Positions 8,633 to 19,637 of a stretch of 64,000 bases of DNA are shown here, one piece after another. The position numbers and the translations under genes were made by a program. Below the pieces are notes generated by a model that saw nothing but the letters and a program-made list of their open reading frames with translations, was not told the DNA's origin and did no database searches. Source of the stretch: Onthophagus taurus (Eukaryota > Arthropoda > Insecta > Coleoptera > Scarabaeidae); contig NC_091967.1 of the NCBI RefSeq assembly GCF_036711975.1, positions 19,220,001-19,284,000 on the forward strand, read 5' to 3'. Position 1 is the stretch's first letter. Every line of letters starts with the position of its first letter.

Positions 8633-11103
8633 TAGTGGTGGAACGGATATCCGGCAAATATCCGGTATCCTAACGGTAACTTTTAGTTTTTGAGAAAACA
8701 ATATTTGAAGTTTTGATAAAACTTTCGATGTTGCAATTTTCATCGATAACTTTCAAAATTCGCTATAAAATTAATTTCTTGAAGGATCCTTGTGGAAATA
8801 TCACCAATTATTAATTAAAGTATCCTCTTTTTAATGCAAAAAGCCGTTTTGAAAAATCACTTTTAGTTCTTGATATAAATTGTTGAAATGATCGACAATT
8901 TTTTCGAATTTTACAATTTTCGCCGATTAAGTTTTAAAAATTCGTATAAAATCCATTTCTTGGATTATGAGTTTGAAAATTTCCCAAAGTGTTAATAAGA
9001 GTGTCCTCTTTCCAATGAATCACCCCATTTTGAAAAATAACTTTTAGTTTTTGAGAAAACAATATTTGAAGTTTTGATAAAATTTTCGATGTTGCAATTT
9101 TCATCGATAATTTTCAAAATTCGCTATAAAATTGATTTCTTGAAGGATCCTTGTGAAAATATCACCAATTATTAATTAAAGTATCCTCTTTTTAATGCAA
9201 AAAGCCGTTTTGAAAAATCACTTTCAGTTCTTAAGAAATAAATTTTGAAATGATCGACAATTCTTTCGAATATTGCAATTTTCGACGATTAAATTTTAAA
9301 AATTCGTATAAAATCCATTTCTTGGATTATGAGTTTGAAATTTTCTTAAAGTGTTAATAAAAGTCCATTCTTTCCAATGAACCAACCGGTTTTGAAAAAC
9401 AACTTTTAATTTTTGAGAAAACAATATTTGAAGTTTTGATAAAACTTTCGATGTTGCAATTTTCATCGATAACTTTCAAAATTCGCTATAAAATTAATTT
9501 CTTGAAGGATCTTTGTGGAAATATCACCAATTATTAATTGAAGTATCCTCTTTTTAATGCAACAAGCCGTTTTGCAAAATCACTTTTAGTTCTTGAGATA
9601 TAAATTGTTGAAATGATCGACAATTTATTCGAATTTTGCAATTTTCGCCGATTAAGTTTTAAAAATTCGTATAAAATCCAGTTCTTGGAATATGAGTATG
9701 AAAGTTTCCCAAAGTGTTAATAAGAGTGTCCTCTTTCCAATGAACCAACCCGTTTTGAAAAATAACTTTTAGTTTTTGAGAAAACAATATTTGAAGTTTT
9801 GATAAAATTTTCGATGTTGGAAATTTCATCGATAATTTTCAAAATTCGCTATAAAATTAATTTCTAGAAGGATCCCTGTGGAAATATCACCAATTATTAA
9901 CTAAAGTATCCTCTTTTTAATTCAAAAAGCCGTTTTGAAAAATCACTTTCAGTTCTTGAGATATAAATTGTTGAAATGATCGACAATTTATTCGAATTTT
10001 GCAATTTTCGCCGATTAAGTTTTAAAAATTCGTATAAAATCCATTTCTTGGATTATGAGTTTGAAAATTTCCCAAAGTGTTAATAAGAGTGTCCTCTTTC
10101 CAATGAATCAACCCATTTTGAAAAATAACTTTTAGTTTTTGAGAAAATAATATTTGAAGTTTTGATAAAATTTTCGATGTTGGAAATTTCATCGATAATT
10201 TTCAAAATTCGCTATAAAATTAATTTCTAGAAGGATCCTTGTGGAAATATCACCAATTATTAATTAAAGTATTCTCTTTTTAATGCAAAAAGCCGTTTTG
10301 AAAAATCACTTTCAGTTCTTGAGAAATAAATTTTTGAAATGATCGACAATTTTTTAGAATTTTGCAATTTTCGCCGATTAAGTTTTAAAAATTTGTATAA
10401 AATCCATTTCTTGGATTATGAGTTTGAAAATTTCCCAAAGTGTTAATAAGAGTGTCCTCTTTGCAATGAATCAACCCATTTTGAAAAATAACTTTTAGTT
10501 TTTGAGAAAACAATATTTGAAGTTTTGATAAAATTTTCGATGTTGCAATTTTCATCGATAATTTTCAAAATTCGTTATAAAATTAATTTCTTGAAGGATC
10601 CTTGTGGAAATATCACCAATTATTAATTAAAGTATCCTCTTTTTAATGCAAAAAGCCGTTTTGAAAAATCACTTTCAGTTCTTAAGAAATAAATTTTTGA
10701 AATGATCGACAATTCTTTCGAATTTTGCAATTTTCGCTGATTAAGTTTTAAAAATTCGTATAAAATCCATTTCTTGGATTATGAGTTTGAAATTTTCTTA
10801 AAGTGTTAATAAAAGTGCCTTCTTTCCAATGAACCAACCCGTTTTGAAAAATAACATTTAGTTTTTGAGAAAACAATATTTGAAGTTTTGATAAAATTTT
10901 CGATATTGCAATTTTCATCGATAATTTTCAAAATTCGCTATAAAATTAATTTCTAGCAGGATCCTTGTGGAAATATCACCAATTATTAATTAAAGTATCC
11001 TCTTTTTAGAGTTGCTTCGTTAGTTAACTCATCAAAAAAGTTGATTTTGTATCTTGGATCCAAATAAGTTGACATATCTTGTCAGCTTTCTTATTAATTT
11101 CAT
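8633..11103. mobile_element. hAT-like element fragment enclosing a satellite array
   Basis: Starts with TAGTGGTGGAACGGATATCC and further CCGG-ATAT motifs, the same end found at 25893 and, in diverged form, at 43863. After about 50 bp the sequence changes directly to a 362-bp tandem array. The array ends at about 11008 in a unique stretch (11009-11103) that recurs, reverse-complemented and with the same satellite junction, at 18950-19110. The satellite therefore looks like an internal part of the element. The other end is missing. Assignment to hAT rests on the related element at 43863-45385, which holds a hAT transposase remnant. Confidence 0.55.
8682..11008 (+). repeat. 362-bp dimeric satellite, about 6.4 units
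   Basis: The anchor GAGAAAACAATATTTGAAG or a close variant recurs at 8692, 9053, 9415, 9778, 10141, 10504 and 10867, a period of 361-363 bp. Each unit is built of two diverged half-units of about 180 bp, both starting TTTTGAAAAAT, so the repeat is a dimeric higher-order repeat. Most units contain GGATCC in GAAGGATCCTTG. Shorter arrays of the same repeat lie at 23378-24690 (inverted), 26245-26667 and 27989-28775. Confidence 0.9.
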
Positions 11104-13335
11104 AATGATCGGATAGATATGGAAGAAAAAAGAAAATGCACCAAAAGATCTAAGTTAGTTTAGGGATCATAAAGGAATACAGCAAGTTGCATATCTCATT
11201 AGCACATTAGTACTTGTCCAAAAGAGATATTATATGTTGAAATAGCTTGAGACTACGTCGAGCAAAAATCGCAGCCAACCTGAAGGGATAACTTGATAAG
11301 AATTATTAAGCATCTCTTCTGTTACTATGCAAAACCTAAACCAAGTGATATGGTCTTCCTGTCTCTCTATGACAGTGCGGTTTTCACTTTAGGATCTGTT
11401 TCAAAATGGCCAAATCTCACTGGTGAGTTTTAAACTTTATAGTTAGCGTTATTTTAGGTCATCTTAAATGAGCTTTTTAACATTCATATTAAAACCAATT
11501 TATCAGAAATATATTTATACATACAAATAGCAAATAGTCTCTGAAGATTGTTTCAACTCTTTATCTAGTAGAAGCAAAAATATCAAGAAGGATCTTAAAT
11601 GATATCATAAGATTAATAAGTATATCAACTTTAAATGTGACTGAGAGATATAAAATAACTTGCAGACACAAAGAACGAAAGTATAAAAAGAGACGACGTC
11701 TTTATGACGATTCTTTTAAAATTATTTTTACATTTTTTGTTCTCTCGTTGGATAAAGAATAAAATTAGCCAAGGGTTTGCGATTAAAAGTCCGAAAATGG
11801 ATCGCCAGTTCGTCAACCTGGTCGTTAATCGGTGTTTAGAGGATGATGAACCTCGGTCCGATGCAACGAAACCAAGATAACTGGCGGAGGACATTTCAGA
11901 TTGGCATAAATGTACGAAATCTGAGTGAACTTTGAGTTTTTGTTCGTGACTCGAGGTGAAGAAAAACGACATTGCAGTTGGGTTTATGAACCGGAACCGA
12001 TAAGATTATAATTTGGTTATGGTTTAGAATAATTTCTAAAAATCTAAAAAAAATTTTGAAATAAAATTAATTCTTTGTTATTAACAGTGATTGTTTATTA
12101 TGAAACAACACGTTCGCAAAAGTGAATGATAACGCACTAGTTATCACTAAAGAATTCCTTGAATCATCTCTCTTACGCAGAAATCCAATTATTTAACGTA
12201 AAACGATTTTAATATAAACAAAATTAACTCAAGAAAAATAAAAATTTTTAAAAACAATAAAATTCCACAAAATCAATCTTACTAAAACGCAAAGTTTGTT
12301 ATCGTTTTCGTCGTGAAGAGATCACAGAGAGAAAAAAAAAACCTGCAACAAACTGCTCACTCATATGCAGATGAGCGAATTCAGAGCAATAGGTCAGGGG
12401 TAGCGTGCTCATGGTCATGACTAGAGATTGCTCAAGCGACCGAACACACGAACCTGTGGCCGTATCGAACGCTGCTGCTATTGAATTGCGAAAATATCAT
12501 CGACACTTTTCGATTTACATAAGTAGTGAGGAACGAACCACACCAAAAACAAATTAAACCAAAATGCTCGTAAAAATGACAATAAGCACTATTTATTCGA
12601 CTTGATTTAAAAAGTAAATTAAGAAACACCGAATTTAATGATACGATTAAAAAGGTTGGTTAAAATTCTTTGATTTATGATGACAAAAAGTATAAATTAA
12701 TCCAGTTAAATTGGAGTTGTGATACGAAATTGGTGCCCGCTTCAATTTCAAAATAATTAATTTCGTATTCTCCGCGTTCGTAAGCTGTGCCGGCGATCGC
12801 TGATTAATATTTATATGGTTGCTACACGCTTTATAACCCGTAAAGCACATCATTCAGTTTGGCGAGTTTCGTACGAAATGGTTATTATTTATTTATAGAC
12901 AAACGTACGCCCTTGAGATGATTGGAATTTGTGTCAATTGTTTTAATAAGTTAGGGACTTTTTTTTATTGAATTGGTAAATTTTGATAATTCTAATGTCA
13001 AAATGTTTTAATATATTATGTTATATTATCTTTCTTAATTTGCCTTTATTTAAAACTTTGTTTGAAAATAATAATTCATAAGTTCAGAAAACATACAATT
13101 AATCAAAAAATCATTACTATCACTTTCGTTCACAATTTAATTCTGTTATCGATTCTTGTGTTCCGATTTTATAAGGCTGTTATATAATTCCCGATAACTG
13201 CCCATTAATAATTTAAGGTCACGTTGAAATTTGGTAGATCTTTCCTCAATAGGATCATGCTTATGACAACGATCGAGCAATTCAGCAGCCAGCTAACCAC
13301 AGCTTTTTTGATTACATCTGCGGGAAGGGAGGGAA
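11104..13335. other. Intergenic, no gene recognised
   Basis: No frame here has recognisable protein similarity. A locally GC-richer part at about 12300-12880 contains stretches such as GCTCATGGTCATGAC but no supported promoter or RNA gene. Confidence 0.4.
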
Positions 13336-13339
13336 CCTC

Positions 13340-15345
13340 ACTTTTGGCATCAGCTGTATAGATATCGAGAAAACTACGAAAATGTGAAAATTTGATGAAT
13401 TAGTTCTACTAGTTGTTAATGGTAACATTCGGATCACATTACAAAAAATGTTTAGAACAAAAGTTGTAGCAAATTTTATACCTAACAATATTGCTCTCTT
13501 TTACTTTTGCTCTCAGATGCATAAATATCGAGAAAAATTCGGAAATGTGAAAATTTAATGAATTCATAGTTTTACTAGTTGCTAATAGTAACATTCGTGA
13601 ATCGGTGGATGTTACAAAAAAAACTTTTAGAACAAAAGTTGTAGCAAATTTTATTCTTAACAATATTGCCCTCTTTTACTTTTGCTCTTAGATGCGTCAA
13701 TATTGAGAAAAATGGGAAAATTTAATGAATTCGTAGTTTTACTAGTTGCTAATGGTAACACTTGGAAATCGGTGCATATTACAAAAAAACTTTTAGAACA
13801 AAAGTTGTAGCAAATTTTATTCTTAAGAATATTGCTCTCTTTTACTTTTGCTCTTAGATGCGTCAATATTGAGAAAAATGGGAAAATTTAATGAATTCAT
13901 AGTTTTACTAGCTGCTAATGGTAACACTTGGAAATCGGTGCATATTACAAAAAAACTTTTAGAACAAAAGTTGTAGCAAATTTTATTCTTAACAATATTG
14001 CCCTCTTTCACTTTTGCTCTCAGATGCATAAATATCGAGAAAAATTCGGAAATGTGAAAATTTAATGAATTCATAGTTTTACTAGTTGCTAATAATAACA
14101 TTCTGGAATTAGTGGATGTTATAAAAAAACTTTTAGAACAAAAGTTGTAGCAAATTTTATTCTTAACAATATTACTCTTTTACTTTTGCTCTTAGATGCG
14201 TCAATATTAAGAAAAATGGGAAAATTTAATGAATTCATAGTTTTACTAGTTGCTAATGGTAACACTTGGAAATCGGTGCATATTACAAAAAAGCTTTTAG
14301 AACAAAAGTTTTAGCAAATTTTATTCTTAACAATATTGCTCTGTTTCACTTTCGCTCTCAGATGCGTAAATATCGAGAAAAATTCGGAAATGTGAAAATT
14401 TAATGAATTCATAGTTTTACTAGTTGCTAATAATAACATTCTGGAATTAGTGGATGTTATAAAAAAACTTTTAGAACAAAAGTTGTAGCAAATTTTATTC
14501 TTAACAATATTACTCTTTTACTTTTGCTCTTAGATGCGTCAATATTAAGAAAAATGGGAAAATTTAATGAATTCATAGTTTTACTAGTTGCTAATGGTAA
14601 CACTTGGAAATCGGTGCATATTACAAAAAAGCTTTTAGAACAAAAGTTTTAGCAAATTTTATTCTTAACAATATTGCTCTGTTTCACTTTCGCTCTCAGA
14701 TGCGTAAATATCGATAAAACTACAAAAATACGAAAATTTTTTGATTTTGCTTTTTCAAGTAATTAATAGTATACATATAGCACTAGATAATCGGAGCATT
14801 TTACAAAAAAACTTTTATAACAAAGGTTGTAGCAAATTTTATTCTTAGCAATATTGCTCTCTTGAACATTTGCTCTTAGATGCGAAAATATCAAGAAAAA
14901 TACGAAAATGTGAAAATTTGATGAATTCGTAGTTTTACTAGTTGCTAATGGTAACATTCGGGAATCGGTGGATGTTACAAAAAAACTTTTATAACAAAAA
15001 TTGTAGCAAATTTTATTCTTAACAATATTGCTCTCTTTTAATTTTGCGTTCAAATGCGTAAATATTGAGAAAAATATGAAAATATGCACATTTTATCAAT
15101 TTCGTTGTTTTACTAGTTGTTAATGGTAACACTTGGGATTCGGATCACATTACAAAAAAACTTTTAATACAAAAGTTGTAGTATATTTTATTCTTAACAA
15201 TATTACTCTCTTGCACTTTTGCTCTCAGATGCATAGATATCGAGAAAAATACGAAAATATGAAAATTTTATCAATTTCGTTACTTCTTATCACTAGTTGT
15301 ACTTTTACAACAAAAGTTGTAGCAAATTTTATTCTTAATGTAAAT
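13340..15345 (+). repeat. Second satellite: ~170-bp monomers in a 338-bp dimer, 12 copies
   Basis: The core AACAAAAGTTGTAGC or a variant recurs about every 164-180 bp from 13454 to 15307. In the middle the spacing alternates 174 and 164-166 bp, which defines a dimer of about 338 bp. The dimers at about 14108-14445 and 14446-14783 start out effectively identical, indicating recent amplification. Edge monomers are more divergent. It is unrelated to the 362-bp satellite. Frames that open within it are by-products of the repeat. Confidence 0.88.
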
Positions 15346-15581
15346 GAATATAGAGTACTTCAAATAAATACTTCAGTTGCATAAATACTTCAATTGTATC
15401 CTGTATTGAATGGTTGTCAAAAGGGTCGTACATATATCGTATATCAGAAGAGTATCTTCTATATTGGTAGGGTTGGCAACGCTTATGAAATGGGCAAAAA
15501 CATTTTATTGACTTACAAACACAGTAGATAACAATTATATTACTTAAGAAAGTAGGTAACGTTATGTTTTAAATAACACTC

Positions 15582-16634
15582 TTAAAAATTTATATCTTGC
15601 ATATTCAATGCAGAAGGGATAAATCGTTGGATGTGGGCAATAAACATTGCGCAATTGGCAACAGTAATCTTGTCCATATTATTATGAACGGTGTTCTCTA
15701 ATTTCTGCATTCGATATTCTGTTTGAGTCAGATGATCCCGGTCAGCACCAGCCAAGATGTTATTTAGCTGTACAGCCATATCTGCTTTTACTCCTGCTTT
15801 TAATGCAGACCACGCTTGTTCAATAGGATTAAACATAGGGCTGTACGGACTTAGTCGTAAAAGTGTGTGGTGTTCAAATTCGTTTTCTGCAAAAACCTCT
15901 TCAATAGTAGAGTGGCATGGAGCATTATCAATAACTAATGCAACTCCAGTTTGGTAAAGGCCTTGCGCTCTTCTTAGGCATTGCCTCACAAATTCATTTG
16001 CTTCCGGCTTCTTGAAAGAGCCCCGACGTAGTTCGGAATGAATTAGCCCCATGTTTCCAATGCATCCTATTAGGTGAATATTCGACCCTCTGCAACCTGC
16101 AGACACTGTTATGCAGCGAGTCCCTTTTTTTGAACGACCCTGAGTCCGCAATATGAACAAATTAAAGTTTGTCTCGTCCATGTATATGATAGGTATATTT
16201 TGTGCTTGAAGATCCAATAAATTTTCTACATAAATACTCCTGCTTGTTTTCGTTTGAATACTATTCGCGTTCTCTGGTTCTCTACGAGCAGTCTTCAAAA
16301 TAAACATCAATCCATTGAGATGCTGTCGAACGCATTCATTGGAGACATTGAGTGCAAAATCTTCACGGATTTTTTCACTCAGTCCTTTAAGAGTAATTTT
16401 AGGATTTTCTTCGACTTAACGTTCCATGAATTGACGGTGCTCATCAGTTATTTTAGCTCTACGTTTACCTCCTCGCTGCTTTTCCGGTTGTTCTTGGTTG
16501 TTAACCCATCGATACGCGGTTCTTTTTGGCACCTGTAGTACGTTTGCAAGATTACGCCAGTCACCATTGGCATTATACAAAGCGCAAGTCTGTGTCCTCA
16601 GATTTGCAGCAGCATTTTTCTTTAAATAAGGCAT
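15582..16634 (-). pseudogene. IS630/Tc1-superfamily transposase, DD35E type, broken
   Basis: Two frames on the minus strand form one transposase. 16634-16416 encodes the N-terminus with a homeodomain-like HTH (NLANVLQVPKRTAYRWV). 16310-15582 encodes the catalytic domain with IYMDETNFN (first Asp), ALVIDNAPCHS (second Asp) and PMFNPIEQAWSALK (Glu). The last two catalytic residues have 35 residues between them. A stop at 16416 and a frame change to about 16310 separate the halves. The final Glu and the SPYSPMFNPIE motif set it apart from the DD35D mariner-like enzymes elsewhere in the window. A MULE or hAT origin is excluded by these motifs. Confidence 0.75.
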
Positions 16635-16740
16635 CTCGTGTGAATATAATAGTTGAAATCTCGCAATAAATTACCATAAACTTAACAATAACCGATAAGT
16701 TAACAATTGTTTGACACCGATTTATACATTTATTTTTTAT

Positions 16741-17012
16741 GCCATCTTGATATTGTTTGGTGCCAATATGATATGGACTAATGTCATTTTGATTTTGATT
16801 AATGCCAATTTGCATTTGATTAGTGCTAAATTTGTTGATTAATGCCAATATGATATTGTTTATTGCCAATATGATATAGACTAATGCCATTTTAATTTTG
16901 ATTATTGTCAATTTGATTTTGACTAATGCCAATTTGAAATTGACATTGCCAATTTGATTTTGACTAATGTCATTTTGATTCTGATTAGTGCCAATTTGAG
17001 CTTGAAAAGGTA
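16741..17012. repeat. Subterminal minisatellite (TGCCAATTTGATTTTGAC-type)
   Basis: About 270 bp of imperfect repeats built from AATGCCAATTTGATTTTGAC-like units, mostly 18-36 bp apart. It lies just upstream of the transposase start and probably forms the subterminal region of that transposon. A short related piece with the same flank occurs at about 46960-47070. The frame on the minus strand that reads through it is an artefact of the repeat. Confidence 0.65.
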
Positions 17013-17055
17013 TAGTTTTGGTTTTATTTAGCATTAAATTGTTATATATTTTTTA

Positions 17056-17118
17056 TTGAACTAAAACTAGAATTAACACTAGACTTAGAACTAGAAACAT
17101 TTGGGTTTAGCAGTGCGT
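17056..17118. repeat. Fragment of CTAG-rich repeat family
   Basis: Contains ACTAGAATTAACACTAGACT followed by TTAGAACTAGAAAC and a GGGTTTAG...GTGCGTCTT segment. The same module occurs at 33800-33975 and many times at 51830-52400. Confidence 0.6.
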
Positions 17119-17119
17119 C

Positions 17120-18885
17120 TTCCCCGTATTAGTTAGTTACATTGAGGTTTTACTGCATAATTAAATAAAACTTCCTATTTTAAAAATGATCGAAAATAAA
17201 ATTAATACAAAGGTATCCTTGCACAGTGCATTGGCATTTCGAATAATTCTGGAAGTTTTCGACTAAAAGTCGTACACCTTGACTCTTCGTCGAATAAAAC
17301 ACGTGGATGGCAAAATAAAGAAAAAAAGGAAAGACACCGAAACGAAAAAGTATGCAGTTTTTTGGTGGTGAAGGAAGAACAGTTGGCCAAAGTGCAAAAA
17401 AAGAACGTGACGACCTCGTGATCTTAGTGCATTGACTGAATGTTAGATAAGGATCTATTTGGTTAAAATAGCAAGGTTACATTTTTTTGTCTTCTTCCTA
17501 TTGCATTCTTTTAAAGTCAAAACATCTACCTTTTTTTTAATTAAAATTCATTAAATAAACGATTAAAGATTAGGTAGTAAAGTTGTAAAATGTATTTATT
17601 ATCTTAAACATGAAAACGTCAAGATTATTTTAAAAGCTACAATCATCATTTCTCGGAGTTATTTTCTATTATATTATATTATCTATTTAATAGATTGGTA
17701 AAGGTTCAATGATTTTACACTTTAATGCACAGCTGTGTAAGTTGTTTTGATTATTATTTCATATTACATTATTACGTAAACATAATAACAAAATAAATAG
17801 GTCAATGTAAAACTATTTCTTCCTGCATTTTCATCATAGATAGTAAAATTGTTAAAATATTCATCACCTTTTATTCAAAGAAAATCTAATCTTTGCAATA
17901 CAAATTTATAAAATAAAGATAGCAATGAACCCGGTATTATTTACACAAAGTTTTGACAACAAATAGAATAATGAACGGAGAAGCTTCGGTGCATAGATCA
18001 CTTGCAACAAACTAATCGATAAATTATTACGCTACGAACGGTCATCGAACCCGTGGTGTTTTGACATCTGCTCGCGTTTCGATAAACCGTGGACGAAATT
18101 TTAAGTTATAATGATGTGAAGTGGGACGTAATCGTACGCAATTTACAACTACGATGACCACAAAGGATTAATAAGTAATAATGAAACGCGATGACATACG
18201 AAATTATAAAAGAGTGTTCTTATGTTCACTTTTCGTCGTAATAAACGTTGCTTTTGGAATTTGGATTCCTAGGTATACTGTTTTCTGTCCGTGTGAATTT
18301 TTGTTGGGATACGCGGAGAATTCTTAGAATGGTGTAATGAAATCTATGTTGGGTTATAAAAAAAATTATTTTATATCTTACAAGGAAAGTGCAAGAGGTT
18401 TGTCTCGCCGATTTCGATGAAATTTAATATACTTGACCCAAATTAAGGTCGACATATTTTTTTATATGTACGAAAAATATGTAAAATCGAATTATAAGTA
18501 TTGTGTAAGTGCTTTTTGAGAAAAGCAGAACAAATTATGACGATGTTGTACCAAATGTATGATGCTATTTTCTTTTTTATATGTTAGTTATTGCGTTAGT
18601 CTTTTTAGAGATAATTAATTACTCATGCAATATGCTTTATCGCTGACAATTCCCAAAAAGACCCTTGGATAAGTTGTATTTTGAAAAAAACGTTTTGTTT
18701 TGCTATTTTTTCTAGAAACCAAAAATTATCTTATGCTTTAAGAAAAAAACATTATAGTATAGCTCTAGCCATCACGTATTAAAAACATGTTTATTACATT
18801 TTTTTTGTTAACAACTCTCTGTATTTTTGGAATAAATAGTTAATTTTTTCCTTTTCGTAATGCTGTTGTAGGATAAATGAGATAG
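17120..18885. other. Intergenic, no gene recognised
   Basis: No supported gene, RNA or repeat. GC is slightly raised at 17200-17430 and 18000-18340, without recognisable coding content. Confidence 0.4.
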
Positions 18886-18889
18886 TTAT

Positions 18890-19110
18890 AATTTCTGATG
18901 CATTTCTGAAGTGATCTACATGCCACATTATTGCGATATTTGAATAAAAATGAAATTAATAAGAAAGCTGATAAGATATGTTAACTTATTTGGATCCAAG
19001 ATACAAAATGAACTTTTTTGATGTTGATTTAACTAACGAAGTAACTCTAAAAGATGATACTTTAACTAATAATTGGTGATATTTCCACAAGGATCCTTCA
19101 AGATTATTTC
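18890..19110. mobile_element. hAT-like element fragment with satellite junction
   Basis: 18895-19030 matches the subterminal part of the element at 43925-44080 and, reverse-complemented, 11009-11103. At about 19050 it passes into 60 bp of the 362-bp satellite in inverse orientation (ATTGGTGATATTTCCACAAG). This shared junction shows that satellite and element travel together. Confidence 0.65.
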
Positions 19111-19178
19111 AAAAACAATATTTATTTGGACTTATATAAAAAAATAACTATAACAAATAGGAGAAAAAAAAATACATA

Positions 19179-19576
19179 TGCAGGGTGTATCTGAATGACT
19201 GCAACAAACTTCAAGGGGTGATTCTTTAGTAAATTTTAAGGGTACTTTGATATATGAACCATGGGCGACTTCGGCTCCCCTAAGGAGCTACACCCCTCCA
19301 AAAATAGCGGAAAATTTTGGTTTAATTTCTTTTTCTCAAAAACCATAAACGATAGGAAAATGAAATTTGGGGAATATGTTGAACTCATAATAGGGCACGT
19401 TTTGACCCTATTTGTACTTTCAACCTACCCTTTTAAACTACTAAACGTAACCACCCCCTTTACATTTTTGCTAAAATCGTCGTTTAGTCGTTTAGTAGTT
19501 TAAAAGGGTAGGATGAAAGTACAAATAGGGTCAAAACGTGCCCTATTATGAGTTCAACATATTCCCCAAATTTCAT
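19179..19576. mobile_element. Transposon end with an 88-bp-arm hairpin
   Basis: Begins CAGGGTGTATCTGAATGACT, a mariner-type terminus with no matching right end. It includes inverted arms 19360-19447 and 19489-19576, 88 bp each with one visible mismatch, separated by 41 bp. It is probably a foldback deletion derivative. A short frame through it (19261-19503) has no protein similarity. Confidence 0.6.
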
Positions 19577-19637
19577 TGGTAGGGCAAAATCATTGAACCA
19601 ATTTTGACTTTAATCGGGCGGCGGCAACCATGCTACA

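Noticed and set aside
8682..11008. CRISPR-like regular spacing
   Set aside because: The whole unit is repeated, without short repeats and unique spacers, and the genome is eukaryotic.
11631..12853. Several short minus-strand frames
   Set aside because: Low complexity, no similarity, no splice sites in phase with each other.
13439..15384. Repeated small minus-strand ORFs with near-identical peptides
   Set aside because: They are frames through satellite monomers; the similarity is due to DNA repetition, not to a protein family.
16573..17034. 153-residue frame rich in Asn, Gln, Ile and Lys
   Set aside because: It reads through the TGCCAATTTGA minisatellite; only its last part overlaps transposase coding sequence, in a different frame.
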